Shown here in pieces: positions 45,290 through 53,949 of a stretch of DNA of 64,000 nucleotides. This DNA is from Haloferax marinisediminis (GTDB lineage: Archaea > Halobacteriota > Halobacteria > Halobacteriales > Haloferacaceae): contig NZ_WKJP01000001.1 in the NCBI RefSeq assembly GCF_009674585.1, positions 744,001 to 808,000 on the forward strand, written 5' to 3'. The notes under the pieces were generated by a model that worked only from the letters and a program-made list of their open reading frames with translations, did no database searches and was not told the origin of the DNA. The position numbers and the translations under genes are program-made. Numbering within the stretch: position 1 is the first letter of the stretch; every line of letters begins with the position of its first letter.

Positions 45290-47779
45290 TCAGTCACCTC
45301 CTGCGTGCGGAGCCTCAGCACTGGCACCGCGTGGGTTGTTTCCTTCGTACATCTCGGTATCCACGTCCGGGGCGGGTTCGACCTCGACGCGGACGTCGTA
45401 GAACGCCATCGTCTGGCCGACTTCGCTGACCTCGTTGTGGGTGAGGTCGTTGTGGTGCCCCTCGAGGTAGTCACGAGACCACCATCCCTGGTCGGTGTTG
45501 ACCAGCCCAGGCTGGAACGCCTCGTTGTACTTCGCCTTGACGACCATCTCACCGCGTTCGTTGTACACGCGGACGTAGTCGCCGTCCTCGATACCGCGGG
45601 CTTTCGCGTCCCGCGGGTGGATGTCCAACTGCGGTTCGGGGTTGACCTCCCGCACCCAGTTGACCATCTCGTACTGGGAGTGGATGCGGAACCTGCTGTG
45701 TTTCTGCATGAACATCAGCGGGTACTGGTCTGCCTTCTCGTAGTCGTCGGCCGTCCGGTCTTCGACCGGACGCGGAAGGTCGAACGAGACGCCCTTTTCG
45801 CTCGGTGGGTCCTCGTTGTACAACTCGATACGGCCAGTCTCCGTCGGGAACGCGTCGGTGTACTTGATCACCGGGACGCTCTGTTTCCGCTGGGTTCCCT
45901 GTTCGAAGAGCGTCTCGAAGTCGATGTCGTCGTCTCTGCTGACGAGTTCGCGAAGCATCTCGCGCTTCGTCTCGGGGAATCGGTCTCCGTATCCGAGGCG
46001 CTCTGCGAGTCCGCGAATCGCGTAGTAGTCGTCTCTGGACTCCCAGAGCGGTTCTTGGACCTTGTGTCGGTAGCCGAGGTGCGGGTGTGAACCCCACCCT
46101 GAGGCGATGTCCTCCTGTTCGAACCAGTGTGGCACGGGGAGGATGATGTCGGCGTGTTGGACCGTATCCGTGTGGTGCATGTCCGCGACCACGTACATCT
46201 CGAGGCTCTCGATGGCCTTCTTGAACTTCTGGCGGTCGGGGAACTGGTTCCCCATCATGTTCGACTCGATGGAGTAGACGGCTCTGACCTTGTGTGGGTC
46301 GCCGTCTAACATCGAGGCGGGGTAGTCGGGGAAGTACATCTTCGGCCCGGGGTTCGAGCCTTCGGGTGCAGACCAGTCGCCGGCGCTGAGCACCGTCCCA
46401 CCGGAGTGGTGGGCGTGGATGTTCCCGCTGCGACCGTAGTCGCCCGTCAGTGCCATCAAGATGGCGTACGCCTGCCCGAAGATGTGGCCGTGGGTGTACC
46501 GACCGAGTGCGTAACTCGGCGCGATGCCACCGGGGCCACGGGTCGCGAGCCAGCGTGCCGCAGTCCGGATGTTGTCGGCATCGACACCGGTCTTCTCGGC
46601 AATCTTCTCGGGTGCGTACTCCGCTGCGTGTTCTTTGAGCGTCGTCAGCGCAGTCACGTACTCGACACCGTCGATGGTGTACTCGCCGAAGAGGGCGTAC
46701 GGACCACCAGTTTCGGGTTCGAGTGCGACCGGTTCTTCCGTCCCCTGTTCGATGGCGACGACCTGGTCTTCGCTTCCGTCTTCGAAGACTTCGTTCGCGC
46801 GGAGCAGTTCACCAGAGTCCTTGTGAATCAGTGCGGGCGCAGTCGTCCGGCTCCGGATGAAGTCTTCGTCGTAGGTCTCCTCTTCGAAGACCGTGTGCAT
46901 CATCGCGAGCGCGAGATACACGTCTTTCCCGGGCTTGACGGGAAGCCACAGGTCGGCTTTCGCCGCCGTCGTCGTGTACACCGGGTCGACGACGACGAGT
47001 TTCGCCCCGTTTTCGACTGCGTCGAGAATCTTCGAGGCGTCCATCTGGAACTGACTCGAGAAGATATCAGACCCCCAGACGATGATGGTGTTCGCGTTCT
47101 CCCAGTCTTCGGCCTCGTTGGTCGGAGGGAGGAAGAATCCGACGCCGGTGACGCGGTTGAACCCGCGTCCGACGTTTGCGTCGATTCCCCACCCCGACTG
47201 GGTCGCACCGAACAGCGAGGCCAGTCGGTTGAACGACTTGCCCGTCTGTCCGTAGTTCCCCGACCCTTCGTGGAAGAGAACGCTCTCTGCACCGTGCTCC
47301 GATTTCAGCGACTCCATCTTCTGTGCGACGAGGTCGAGTGCCTCGTCCCACTCGATGCGCTCGAACTCGGCGTCCGGCCCCCGTCCGGCCCCGTTGGGGT
47401 CGTCCGGCGACCAGTCTGCGCGCTTCATCGGGTACTTCAGTCGCGTCGGGTCGTAGACGCGCTGCGTGTGCGACAACCCGAGTACACACGCACGCTTGTA
47501 CCGTTCGTCCTCGGGCGGGTGTGGTTCGATTTTCTTTACCTGCCCGTCGCGGACGTGAACGTCGATGGGACACTTCCCACGACAGTTGGGCGAACAGACG
47601 GTCTGGACGACTTTGTTCTGCCCGACGAAGCTGGCGATGCCCGGCTCTTCCTTCGACGCCTGACCGTCCTCGCTTTCGACCAGTGTCTGGAAGAATCCAC
47701 CCCCACCGAGACCGAGGGCGGCAGCCGCTCCGCCGGCTTTCAGTACGTCACGTCGATGAACTCCGTCGTCGTCAGTCAT
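45290..47779 (-). CDS. dmsA: DMSO/TMAO-type molybdopterin reductase catalytic subunit
   Basis: This 829-residue catalytic subunit has the Tat motif HRRDVLK (8-14), Cys62, Cys66, Cys70 and Cys98 for the N-terminal 4Fe-4S cluster (CSPNCRGKC...RAC) and two MGD-binding regions (IIVWGSDIF, DPVYTTTAAKADLWLPVKPG and a C-terminal GIEDGDYVRVYN). It reduces a terminal acceptor outside the cell, most likely DMSO or TMAO. At the expected Mo-ligand position there is no obvious Ser or Cys; an Asp in GWGIDANVG is the candidate. Its start overlaps the small dmsE-like gene by 8 bp. Confidence 0.93.
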   Translation of the reverse strand: MTDDDGVHRRDVLKAGGAAAALGLGGGGFFQTLVESEDGQASKEEPGIASFVGQNKVVQTVCSPNCRGKCPIDVHVRDGQVKKIEPHPPEDERYKRACVLGLSHTQRVYDPTRLKYPMKRADWSPDDPNGAGRGPDAEFERIEWDEALDLVAQKMESLKSEHGAESVLFHEGSGNYGQTGKSFNRLASLFGATQSGWGIDANVGRGFNRVTGVGFFLPPTNEAEDWENANTIIVWGSDIFSSQFQMDASKILDAVENGAKLVVVDPVYTTTAAKADLWLPVKPGKDVYLALAMMHTVFEEETYDEDFIRSRTTAPALIHKDSGELLRANEVFEDGSEDQVVAIEQGTEEPVALEPETGGPYALFGEYTIDGVEYVTALTTLKEHAAEYAPEKIAEKTGVDADNIRTAARWLATRGPGGIAPSYALGRYTHGHIFGQAYAILMALTGDYGRSGNIHAHHSGGTVLSAGDWSAPEGSNPGPKMYFPDYPASMLDGDPHKVRAVYSIESNMMGNQFPDRQKFKKAIESLEMYVVADMHHTDTVQHADIILPVPHWFEQEDIASGWGSHPHLGYRHKVQEPLWESRDDYYAIRGLAERLGYGDRFPETKREMLRELVSRDDDIDFETLFEQGTQRKQSVPVIKYTDAFPTETGRIELYNEDPPSEKGVSFDLPRPVEDRTADDYEKADQYPLMFMQKHSRFRIHSQYEMVNWVREVNPEPQLDIHPRDAKARGIEDGDYVRVYNERGEMVVKAKYNEAFQPGLVNTDQGWWSRDYLEGHHNDLTHNEVSEVGQTMAFYDVRVEVEPAPDVDTEMYEGNNPRGASAEAPHAGGD

Positions 47780-48014
47780 CGTCGAACCCCTCTGGTTTGG
47801 TCGGCCGCTCGTCTTTGCCGAACTCCTCCATCACCTGCTCGTGATACTTCTCGTGGAATTCGGCGTCAGTCAGTTCGCCGTTTGAGACACGAATTGCGTC
47901 GCGAGCCATTCGTACTCCCAAATCGGTGTCGTATTCGACACCGTCCAGCATCGCTTCTGCTTCTTCTTCCCACTCGGGAAGCGGCGTCAACCGTGGTTGC
48001 TGTGGGTTGCTCAT
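47772..48014 (-). CDS. dmsE: small DmsE-like protein preceding dmsA
   Basis: This very acidic protein of about 80 residues starts at ATG 48014. The core DTDLGVRMARDAIRVSNGELTDAEFHEKYHEQVMEEFG resembles a segment found at the N-terminus of other haloarchaeal molybdoenzymes, so it may be a detached leader domain. Its position between dmsR and dmsA and its 8-bp overlap with dmsA correspond to dmsE in the Halobacterium dmsREABCD cluster. The symbol is given by position; the biochemical role is unknown. Confidence 0.75.
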   Translation of the reverse strand: MSNPQQPRLTPLPEWEEEAEAMLDGVEYDTDLGVRMARDAIRVSNGELTDAEFHEKYHEQVMEEFGKDERPTKPEGFDDD

Positions 48015-48307
48015 GGCTACAACCACAAGATTAGACCCAGTCTCGGTGGGTTGAACGCTGAATAATGAAGCAGTTTATTACCCCTCCCGAGACCGGTAAA
48101 CTCGGTTACAGGAGCTCGACTCCGACTTCGGTGTGCCTGTTCGCCTCAGTCCTCACCAACCCCAGACCGAATTATCGCCGAACGGGACGACAGAGAAACC
48201 GAGTGGGGCCCCGCGCGTGGTGTGGTCTACCTGTCGATGACGCGTTTTGCTGAGAAGGGCGTTCAACGAAGTTTCCGATGACCCCCGATGACGATGCCAG
48301 TGACTGA
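48015..48307. promoter_or_regulatory. dmsE-A promoter region
   Basis: This 293-bp non-coding stretch separates dmsR from the dmsEABCD genes. On the minus strand TAATAAACTG near 48067-48077 is a TATA-like element with a leader of about 30 nt to dmsE. The related sequences GAGACTGGGT and GAGACCGGTAAACTC flank it and could be regulator sites. I see no further gene here. Confidence 0.4.
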
Positions 48308-48949
48308 TTACGGGTCGAATACTGCTGTTGCCAACTTGGATTCGACGGCACTCAATCGTTGTGAGAGTGCTGACTTCGAGATGTCGAGCGACGCTGCAAG
48401 ATCCTCCAGACTGACCTGTCGAGGGGTCTGATAGTAGCCTCTGCTCACCGCCATCGTCGCTGCTTCCCGCTGTTTCGCAGTGAGATGAGAGAGGTCGACC
48501 GACGTCGGACTCGACTCGGTGGCACCTTCTTTTCTCCTCGTCAACCGTCGCAGATTCACGCGCTCGGCCACGGATTTCAATTCTTCGACTAACTCACTGA
48601 TGACGGCCCGGTCTGAGACGTAGGTCTCGATGAGCATGACGCCGTCGTCTACTCGCTTGATTCGTGGGACACACTCGACGTTGCTGAACGCGAGGCAGAG
48701 ACACGAGCCTTCGATTCGGTTCGTCGTATGGAGGACCTGCCCGGTATCACAGTCGCGGTTCGTGACTGTTACTTCCGCGTAGCATACTCCGTCGTCGATT
48801 TGGTTGTGAACGTTCTCCACTTGCGAACACGGATTCGAAAGCGGACACGGACAGTTGTCAGAAAGTTCGACTTCGAATACTACCTGAAGAGTTCGTTCTG
48901 TTGAAACGTCCGGTAGTGGACTAGTTCGTCCGCCCTCGGAGTGAGCCAT
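48308..48949 (-). CDS. dmsR: HTH-10 (Bat/DmsR) family regulator
   Basis: This 213-residue regulator has the C-terminal HTH-10 domain (HLTAKQREAATMAVSRGYYQTPRQVSLEDLAASLDISKSALSQRL), shared with the bacterio-opsin activator Bat and DmsR. The N-terminal sensor part is cysteine-rich (CPCPLSNPC, DGVC, NRDC, CLC, VEC), at least eight Cys, suggesting a redox- or oxygen-sensitive metal or Fe-S site. It is placed directly upstream of dmsE-A on the same strand and probably activates them without oxygen. Confidence 0.9.
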   Translation of the reverse strand: MAHSEGGRTSPLPDVSTERTLQVVFEVELSDNCPCPLSNPCSQVENVHNQIDDGVCYAEVTVTNRDCDTGQVLHTTNRIEGSCLCLAFSNVECVPRIKRVDDGVMLIETYVSDRAVISELVEELKSVAERVNLRRLTRRKEGATESSPTSVDLSHLTAKQREAATMAVSRGYYQTPRQVSLEDLAASLDISKSALSQRLSAVESKLATAVFDP

Positions 48950-49055
48950 ACCAGGTGAAGACAGTGCCTATCGGTGTAAAAACTAAATCGACCGTTCCAA
49001 CAGAGTGGTAATGACCGAAGTTGCTAGCAGAGATTCGTTGTCAGTCGAGGAGAAC

Positions 49056-49188
49056 GGGCCCGACGGGATTCCCACGAGCAGCGTGAGACGGCACTGCCGT
49101 CTCACTGGCCATGCGGGCGACTTGTGGGTCGCCCGCAGACGACAGCGAGTGGGAAGTCGTCGGGGGAGTGAGCGAAGCGAACGGACCC
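49056..49188 (+). repeat. dispersed stem-loop repeat, copy B, next to tRNA-Arg
   Basis: The same stem arms as copy A are present (CCCGACG..TTCCCAC at 49059-49075 and GTGGGAA..CGTCGGG at about 49149-49166). The loop carries a 67-base insertion (49079-49145) with two further hairpins: GTGAGACGGCA/TGCCGTCTCAC (49083-49105) and GCGGGCGAC/GTCGCCCGC (49113-49136). The right end AGTGAGCGAAGCGAACGGACCC runs into the 3' end of the tRNA-Arg gene. Confidence 0.85.
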
Positions 49189-49254
49189 AACGGGATTTGA
49201 ACCCGCGACATCTTGGTCCGGAACCAAGCACTCTGTCCACTGAGCTATGGGCCC
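49182..49254 (-). tRNA. tRNA-Arg (anticodon CCG)
   Basis: Read on the minus strand, GGGCCCA pairs with TGGGTCC, with G as discriminator. The anticodon arm is CTTGG-TTCCGGA-CCAAG, giving CCG. The T-arm is CGGGTTCAAATCCCG. The gene is 73 nt without encoded CCA. The stem-loop repeat copy B abuts its 3' end. Confidence 0.95.
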
Positions 49255-49320
49255 TCTCAGCGAACAGAGGTACACGACACCGACGTAAAACCGTTGTGGA
49301 ACCCCCAAGCCGGCAGTCGA

Positions 49321-50787
49321 TTATCCGGTCGTTGCGTCCGTGTCGATGACGCTTTCTTTCCAGGTGCCACGGGTGAACCACGCCGTCGCTGCAATCGCCC
49401 CGAGAATCTGCCCGACTGCCATTCCAAGCCAGATTCCCGTCTCGCCGAACCCGAACTGGAACGCCAACAGGTAGACGGTGGGAACCCGGCCCAACCAGAG
49501 TGCGAGCAGTGAGAAACTGAGTGCAGTCTTCGTGTTTCCGGCACCACGGTATGCACCGAGGACGACCTGCAAGACGCCGATGAAGCCGAATTCGAAGGCA
49601 CGAACACGGATGTACTGGACCCCGAGGTCGATGGTCTGTGCCGCCGACTCGGTCCCCGTCGAGATGAAGAACCCGACGATTGGTTCGGCGAAGATGTAGG
49701 CGATGACGCCGATGACGACCATGACGCTCGCGCCGACTTTCGCTGCCAACCAGACGGCGCTCTCGGCGCGGTCGGGTTTCTGTGCACCGAGGTTCTGGCC
49801 GACGATGGTGTTCGTCGCACGGCCGAGACCGAGAGCGGGGAGAAACACGAGCGACGTGAGGCGGTTTCCGAGGCCGAACGCGGCGACGACTTCCGGTGCG
49901 AAGGTGACGACCATCGCGGTGAGCGTGATGAAGCCGAGTGCGGTCGCCGACTGTTCGATGGCGCTCGGAACGCCGATGTCGACAATCTTCTTGATGTACT
50001 CGAACTGTGGGCGGAAGTCAGCCAGTTGGACGTCGGGGCCGGCCGACGTTCCGAAGATGACGTAGATACCGATGACGGTTGCGACCCCTCGTGAGAGGAC
50101 CGTCGCGTACGCCGCACCAGCCACTTCGAGTCCCTCGAAGCCAGTTGCAGCGAAGAGGGCGGCTTCGAGTCCCTGCAGACCCACCATCTCGAACAGCGGA
50201 TTCGACTCGAAGCCGAAGATGAAGATAGGGTCGATGAGGACGTTGATGACGACGCTGATGAACATCACGACCATCGGGGCGCGTGTGTTCCCGTACCCGC
50301 GCATGAGCGCGGAGAAGACGAAGAAGCCGAAGAGGAACGGCAAGCCGAGGAAGAACACCCGCATGTAGTCACCGGCGAGTGGGACGACCTGTCCGGCAGT
50401 CGCCGGTGAACTGGGGAGAACGCCGAGCATCGCGTCGGTAGCGAAGAAGCCGATGATACCAACGGTGATGGCGATGATGGTGATGAACGTGAGCGTCTGT
50501 CCGGCGACGGTCCCTGCGGAGCCTTCACTCTTCGCGCCGGTGTACTGGGCGACGAGTGTGCTCCCCGCGACGGTGAACCCGCCGCCGACGGAGATGAGGA
50601 GGAAGATGAGAGGAAACGCGAGGCTGATAGCGGCGACGGCGTCGGTCGAGAGGCGGCCAAGCCACACCGTGTCGGCGAGGTTGTACGCCACCTGGAGGAG
50701 TTCGGTGACGATAATCGGCCACGCCAGTTCGAACATTGGACGTTTGAGGTCTCCTTCGGTGAGTGAGCCTCCTTCGGGGACAGACAC
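49321..50787 (-). CDS. MATE-family efflux transporter
   Basis: This protein of about 488 residues from GTG 50787 has 12 TM helices in two homologous halves: FELAWPIIVTELLQVAYNLADTVWLGRLSTDAVAA and its counterpart IVDIGVPSAIEQSATALGFITL, typical of the NorM/DinF group. It exports cationic drugs or metabolites in exchange for Na+ or H+. The GTG is preferred because the extra N-terminus from the longer frame lacks family similarity. Repeated GTGAGTCAC sites lie upstream. Confidence 0.9.
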   Translation of the reverse strand: MSVPEGGSLTEGDLKRPMFELAWPIIVTELLQVAYNLADTVWLGRLSTDAVAAISLAFPLIFLLISVGGGFTVAGSTLVAQYTGAKSEGSAGTVAGQTLTFITIIAITVGIIGFFATDAMLGVLPSSPATAGQVVPLAGDYMRVFFLGLPFLFGFFVFSALMRGYGNTRAPMVVMFISVVINVLIDPIFIFGFESNPLFEMVGLQGLEAALFAATGFEGLEVAGAAYATVLSRGVATVIGIYVIFGTSAGPDVQLADFRPQFEYIKKIVDIGVPSAIEQSATALGFITLTAMVVTFAPEVVAAFGLGNRLTSLVFLPALGLGRATNTIVGQNLGAQKPDRAESAVWLAAKVGASVMVVIGVIAYIFAEPIVGFFISTGTESAAQTIDLGVQYIRVRAFEFGFIGVLQVVLGAYRGAGNTKTALSFSLLALWLGRVPTVYLLAFQFGFGETGIWLGMAVGQILGAIAATAWFTRGTWKESVIDTDATTG

Positions 50788-50855
50788 TGAACCTGTGAGA
50801 CACGCGGTGGGCGTTTCAAAGCGTCGATAAGCGTCGTAGAATACCGTACTCCGCA

Positions 50856-50907
50856 CGTGAGTCACGTCTCGTCAGCGACTCACTGCTCGTCCGTGAGTCA
50901 CGACTCG
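50856..50907. promoter_or_regulatory. paired GTGAGTCAC sites upstream of MATE gene
   Basis: CGTGAGTCACGTCTCG (50856-50871) and CGTGAGTCACGACTCG (50892-50907) are direct repeats 36 bp apart. Each is centred on the odd palindrome GTGAGTCAC. They lie 70-120 bp upstream of the MATE start and could be operators. Confidence 0.4.
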
Positions 50908-50969
50908 GGGGCGAGATGCAGCGTCGATTTAGAGGGCAGAAGAGGTCGGTGAGAGAGCGTGTCGAGTGA

Positions 50970-50984
50970 CGAGTGTGACACTCG
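50970..50984. other. palindrome between ferredoxin gene and MATE upstream region
   Basis: CGAGTGT-G-ACACTCG is a perfect 7+1+7 palindrome 42 bp after the ferredoxin gene stop. It could be a protein site or part of a transcript end; nothing decides between them. Confidence 0.3.
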
Positions 50985-51025
50985 GGTAGCGAGAGTGAGA
51001 AAACTGAATGGTGGGTTCCGAGTCG

Positions 51026-51613
51026 TTACGGTGCTTCGCCAGTCTCGATGGAGAAGTCGGCCTTCGGGTAGGCGACACACGTGAGCGTGTACCCGTTGTC
51101 CATCTCGCCTTCGGAGAGGGTCTCTTGTTTGAAGTGAGTCACGTACTCTTCGGCGGGACCGTCGGTAATCTTCGCGGCACAGGAGACACACGACCCCTGG
51201 CGACACGCGTACGGAAGGTCCATCCCAGCGTCTTCACCTTGGTCGAGGATGGTCTCGTTGCTCGCCAGTTCGATGGTCTCGCCCTGTTTGACGAACTCGA
51301 CTTCGAAGTATTCGACTTCGTCTTCGGGCATGTCGGCGGGACTCTGTTCTTCCTCTTCGGCGGCTGCTTCGCCTTCGAGTTCGGCACCTTCTTCGCCACC
51401 GGCGATTGCACCAGCGACCGCGCCACCGCCGATGGAACGGTTCATTGGTTCGGGGAAGTCCGTCTCCGGGACGGTCGCCGCACGGCGCTCGAGGACCTCT
51501 TGCGTGATGTCGGCGGTTGGTTCCCAACCGGTGCCCTTCGAGAAGTGCAGGGCGACGGCGACGAGTACCAGGACTAATCCGGCCCCGACACCCACCAGAC
51601 TGATGACTGCCAT
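51026..51613 (-). CDS. membrane-anchored 2Fe-2S ferredoxin
   Basis: This 195-residue protein has an N-terminal TM helix (ISLVGVGAGLVLVLVAVALHF), a long Glu/Ala-rich linker (residues 60-95) and a plant-type 2Fe-2S ferredoxin domain with CRQGSCVSC and the fourth ligand in YTLTCVAYP. The anchor keeps the ferredoxin at the membrane, presumably on the cytoplasmic side, for transfer to or from a membrane oxidoreductase. It lies next to the 6-phosphogluconate dehydrogenase gene. Confidence 0.9.
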   Translation of the reverse strand: MAVISLVGVGAGLVLVLVAVALHFSKGTGWEPTADITQEVLERRAATVPETDFPEPMNRSIGGGAVAGAIAGGEEGAELEGEAAAEEEEQSPADMPEDEVEYFEVEFVKQGETIELASNETILDQGEDAGMDLPYACRQGSCVSCAAKITDGPAEEYVTHFKQETLSEGEMDNGYTLTCVAYPKADFSIETGEAP

Positions 51614-51760
51614 GAGGGCGGATATGGAGGGAGGGGTTAAGGAAATTGTGATTGTGCCGCCGTCTCCTGACTGTCATATTCGCCACGCAGACAGTGCTGT
51701 CGGGTATATTCCCCCAATATTGCGGGTGGGCGTGGCGTGTTCGGGTTCGCGGTGGACTGC

Positions 51761-52660
51761 TTACTCGTCTTTCCGCGCGACTTCGTGGCGGCCGAAGCCG
51801 TACCGAAGTCGGTTGGCGAGACGGCGCGAGAAGCGGTCGTCGGCGCGCGACCCGAAGCGCTCTGCGAGTGACTGGTAGATGAGTGGCACGGGAACTTCCT
51901 GTTCGAGGGCTTCCTGAACCGTCCACGTCCCCGTCGAGCCACCGGAGATGTGGTCGTCGACGTCGCCGAGGTCCGTTCCTTCCTCGCGGAACGCCTCTTC
52001 ACAGAGTTCGAGGAGCCACGAGCGGATGACAGCGCCGTTGTTCCACGTGCGTGCGACCGCTTCGAGGTCGAGGTCGTAGCGCCCCTCGGCGAGCAGTTCG
52101 AAGCCCTCACCGTACGCCTGCATCAGTGCGTACTCGACGCCGTTGTGGACCATCTTCACGTAGTGGCCCGACCCAGACGGCCCCATCCGGTCGTGACCGG
52201 CCGGTCCGGTCGCGACGGCGTCGAAGACAGGTGTCATCTCGTCGTACGCCCACTGTGGGCCGCCAATCATGAGCGAGAAGCCGAGTTCGGCACCGGCAGG
52301 GCCGCCGGAGGTCCCACAGTCGAGATACGCCGCGGAACATGCTTCGGCGCGGCGAACCGACGCTTCGAAGTGCGAGTTACCGCCGTCGACGACGACGTCG
52401 TTCTCGTCGAGGTGCGGGTCGAGGTCGTTCAGCGTCGCGTCCACCGCGTCGCCCGCGGGAACCATGAGCCAGATACGCTTGTCGTCTCCGAGTCGGTCGG
52501 CGAGGTCAGCGACGCTCTCGGCGGGTTCGGCACCCGCGTCGGCGGCTGCTGCGACTGCCTCTTCGGAGAGGTCGAAGGCAACGACCTCGTGCCCGGCATC
52601 GAGCACTCGGTCGACTACGATGCGCCCCATCCGGCCGAGGCCGATGACGCCTAGTTGCAT
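51761..52660 (-). CDS. gndA: 6-phosphogluconate dehydrogenase, short (decarboxylating) type
   Basis: This 299-residue enzyme has the N-terminal Rossmann motif VIGLGRMGRIV, GGNSHFEAS, substrate-binding CGTSGGPAGAELG and the catalytic lysine in HYVKMVHNGVEY. It oxidises 6-phosphogluconate to ribulose 5-phosphate, the oxidative pentose phosphate route used by Haloferax. The length of about 300 residues is typical of the archaeal/Gram-positive short form. NAD preference is likely but not readable. It stands alone on the minus strand. Confidence 0.93.
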   Translation of the reverse strand: MQLGVIGLGRMGRIVVDRVLDAGHEVVAFDLSEEAVAAAADAGAEPAESVADLADRLGDDKRIWLMVPAGDAVDATLNDLDPHLDENDVVVDGGNSHFEASVRRAEACSAAYLDCGTSGGPAGAELGFSLMIGGPQWAYDEMTPVFDAVATGPAGHDRMGPSGSGHYVKMVHNGVEYALMQAYGEGFELLAEGRYDLDLEAVARTWNNGAVIRSWLLELCEEAFREEGTDLGDVDDHISGGSTGTWTVQEALEQEVPVPLIYQSLAERFGSRADDRFSRRLANRLRYGFGRHEVARKDE

Positions 52661-52854
52661 ACGACGGAGTCGTCTGCGGGGGGAGGTAGTGGTTGTGGTT
52701 TGGCTTCTGGCGATTCCTGCTGGCTCGTCCCCGGTGAACGCGTGTCAGTTCTTCGCGAGTACTTGCTCGGTGAGTCTGGCCATCACCGAGCGATAAGCGT
52801 TCTGTCACTATCGCCAGACGCGGACGTTTTTACTGCGCCACGCGAGGGGCGCGT

Positions 52855-53949
52855 ATGGACGAACGCATCTACGAGCACGCCGAGGTGCTCGTCGACTGGA
52901 GCGCACGAATCGAGGCCGGTGACGACGTCGTTGTCTCCGTGGGCGAGGGTGCTCACGACCTCGCAGTCGCAGTCGCCGGCGCACTCGGTGAACGCGGCGC
53001 CAACGTCGTCACGACCTACGCCTCCGAAGAGGTTCAGCGGGCGTATCTCCGTGCCCACGACGGTGAGTTCGAACTCCCTGAACACGAACTCGCACTCTAC
53101 GAGGCCGCCGACTCGGTCCTCTTCCTCGGCGGGACGCGAAACACGGCCGCGACAGCCGACGTGCCCACTGAGACGCGGCAGGCCTACGGCCGCGCGACGG
53201 AAGCAGTCCGTGAGGCCCGCATGAACACTGACTGGGTCTCGACGGTCCACCCGACGCGCGCGATGGCCCAACAGGCCGGTATGTCGTACGAGGAGTACGC
53301 CGACTTCGTCTACGACGCAATCCTCCGCGACTGGGAGGAACTCGCCGACGAGATGGCGAACATGAAGGAGGTTCTCGACGAGGGGTCGGAGGTCCGACTC
53401 GTCAAGGAAGACACCGACCTCACGATGTCCATCGAGGGCCGGACGGCGGTCAACTCCGGCGCATCGGTCGTCTACGACTCACACAACCTCCCGTCGGGTG
53501 AGGTGTTCACTGCACCTGTCGAAGACGCCGTTGAGGGCGAGGTGTTCTTCGACGTGCCGATGACGCTCGAAGGCCAGCGCGTCGAAAACGTTCACCTCAC
53601 CTTCGAAGGCGGCGAAGTCGTCGACTTCAGCGCAGAACAGGGTGAAGACGCACTCGCCGGCATCCTCGACACCGACGAGGGCGCACGGCGTCTCGGTGAA
53701 CTCGGCATCGGCATGAACCGCGGCATCGACCGCTTTACCAACAGTATCCTCTTCGACGAGAAGATGGGCGATACGGTCCACCTCGCAGTCGGGCGTGCGT
53801 ACGATGCATGTCTCCCGGAAGGAGTCGAAGGGAACCAGTCTGCGGTCCACGTGGACATGATTACCGATATGAGCGAAGATTCTGTCATCGAAGTCGACGG
53901 TGAGGTAATCCAGCGTAACGGAACGTTCCGGTGGGAGGACGGGTTCTAA
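52855..53949 (+). CDS. M29-family aminopeptidase
   Basis: This 364-residue cytoplasmic metalloaminopeptidase of the thermophilic M29 (AmpS/PepS) family has the expected metal and active-site segments: PSGEVFTAPVEDAVEG, ELGIGMN, DEKMGDTVHLAVGRAYD and HVDMITD. M29 enzymes remove N-terminal residues with a dinuclear metal site. It is divergent from gndA with about 190 bp between starts, which holds a plausible promoter. Confidence 0.92.
   Translation: MDERIYEHAEVLVDWSARIEAGDDVVVSVGEGAHDLAVAVAGALGERGANVVTTYASEEVQRAYLRAHDGEFELPEHELALYEAADSVLFLGGTRNTAATADVPTETRQAYGRATEAVREARMNTDWVSTVHPTRAMAQQAGMSYEEYADFVYDAILRDWEELADEMANMKEVLDEGSEVRLVKEDTDLTMSIEGRTAVNSGASVVYDSHNLPSGEVFTAPVEDAVEGEVFFDVPMTLEGQRVENVHLTFEGGEVVDFSAEQGEDALAGILDTDEGARRLGELGIGMNRGIDRFTNSILFDEKMGDTVHLAVGRAYDACLPEGVEGNQSAVHVDMITDMSEDSVIEVDGEVIQRNGTFRWEDGF

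Noticed and set aside
46406-48034. 542-residue plus-strand open frame over dmsA
   Set aside because: It is antisense to a molybdoenzyme with all cofactor motifs present.
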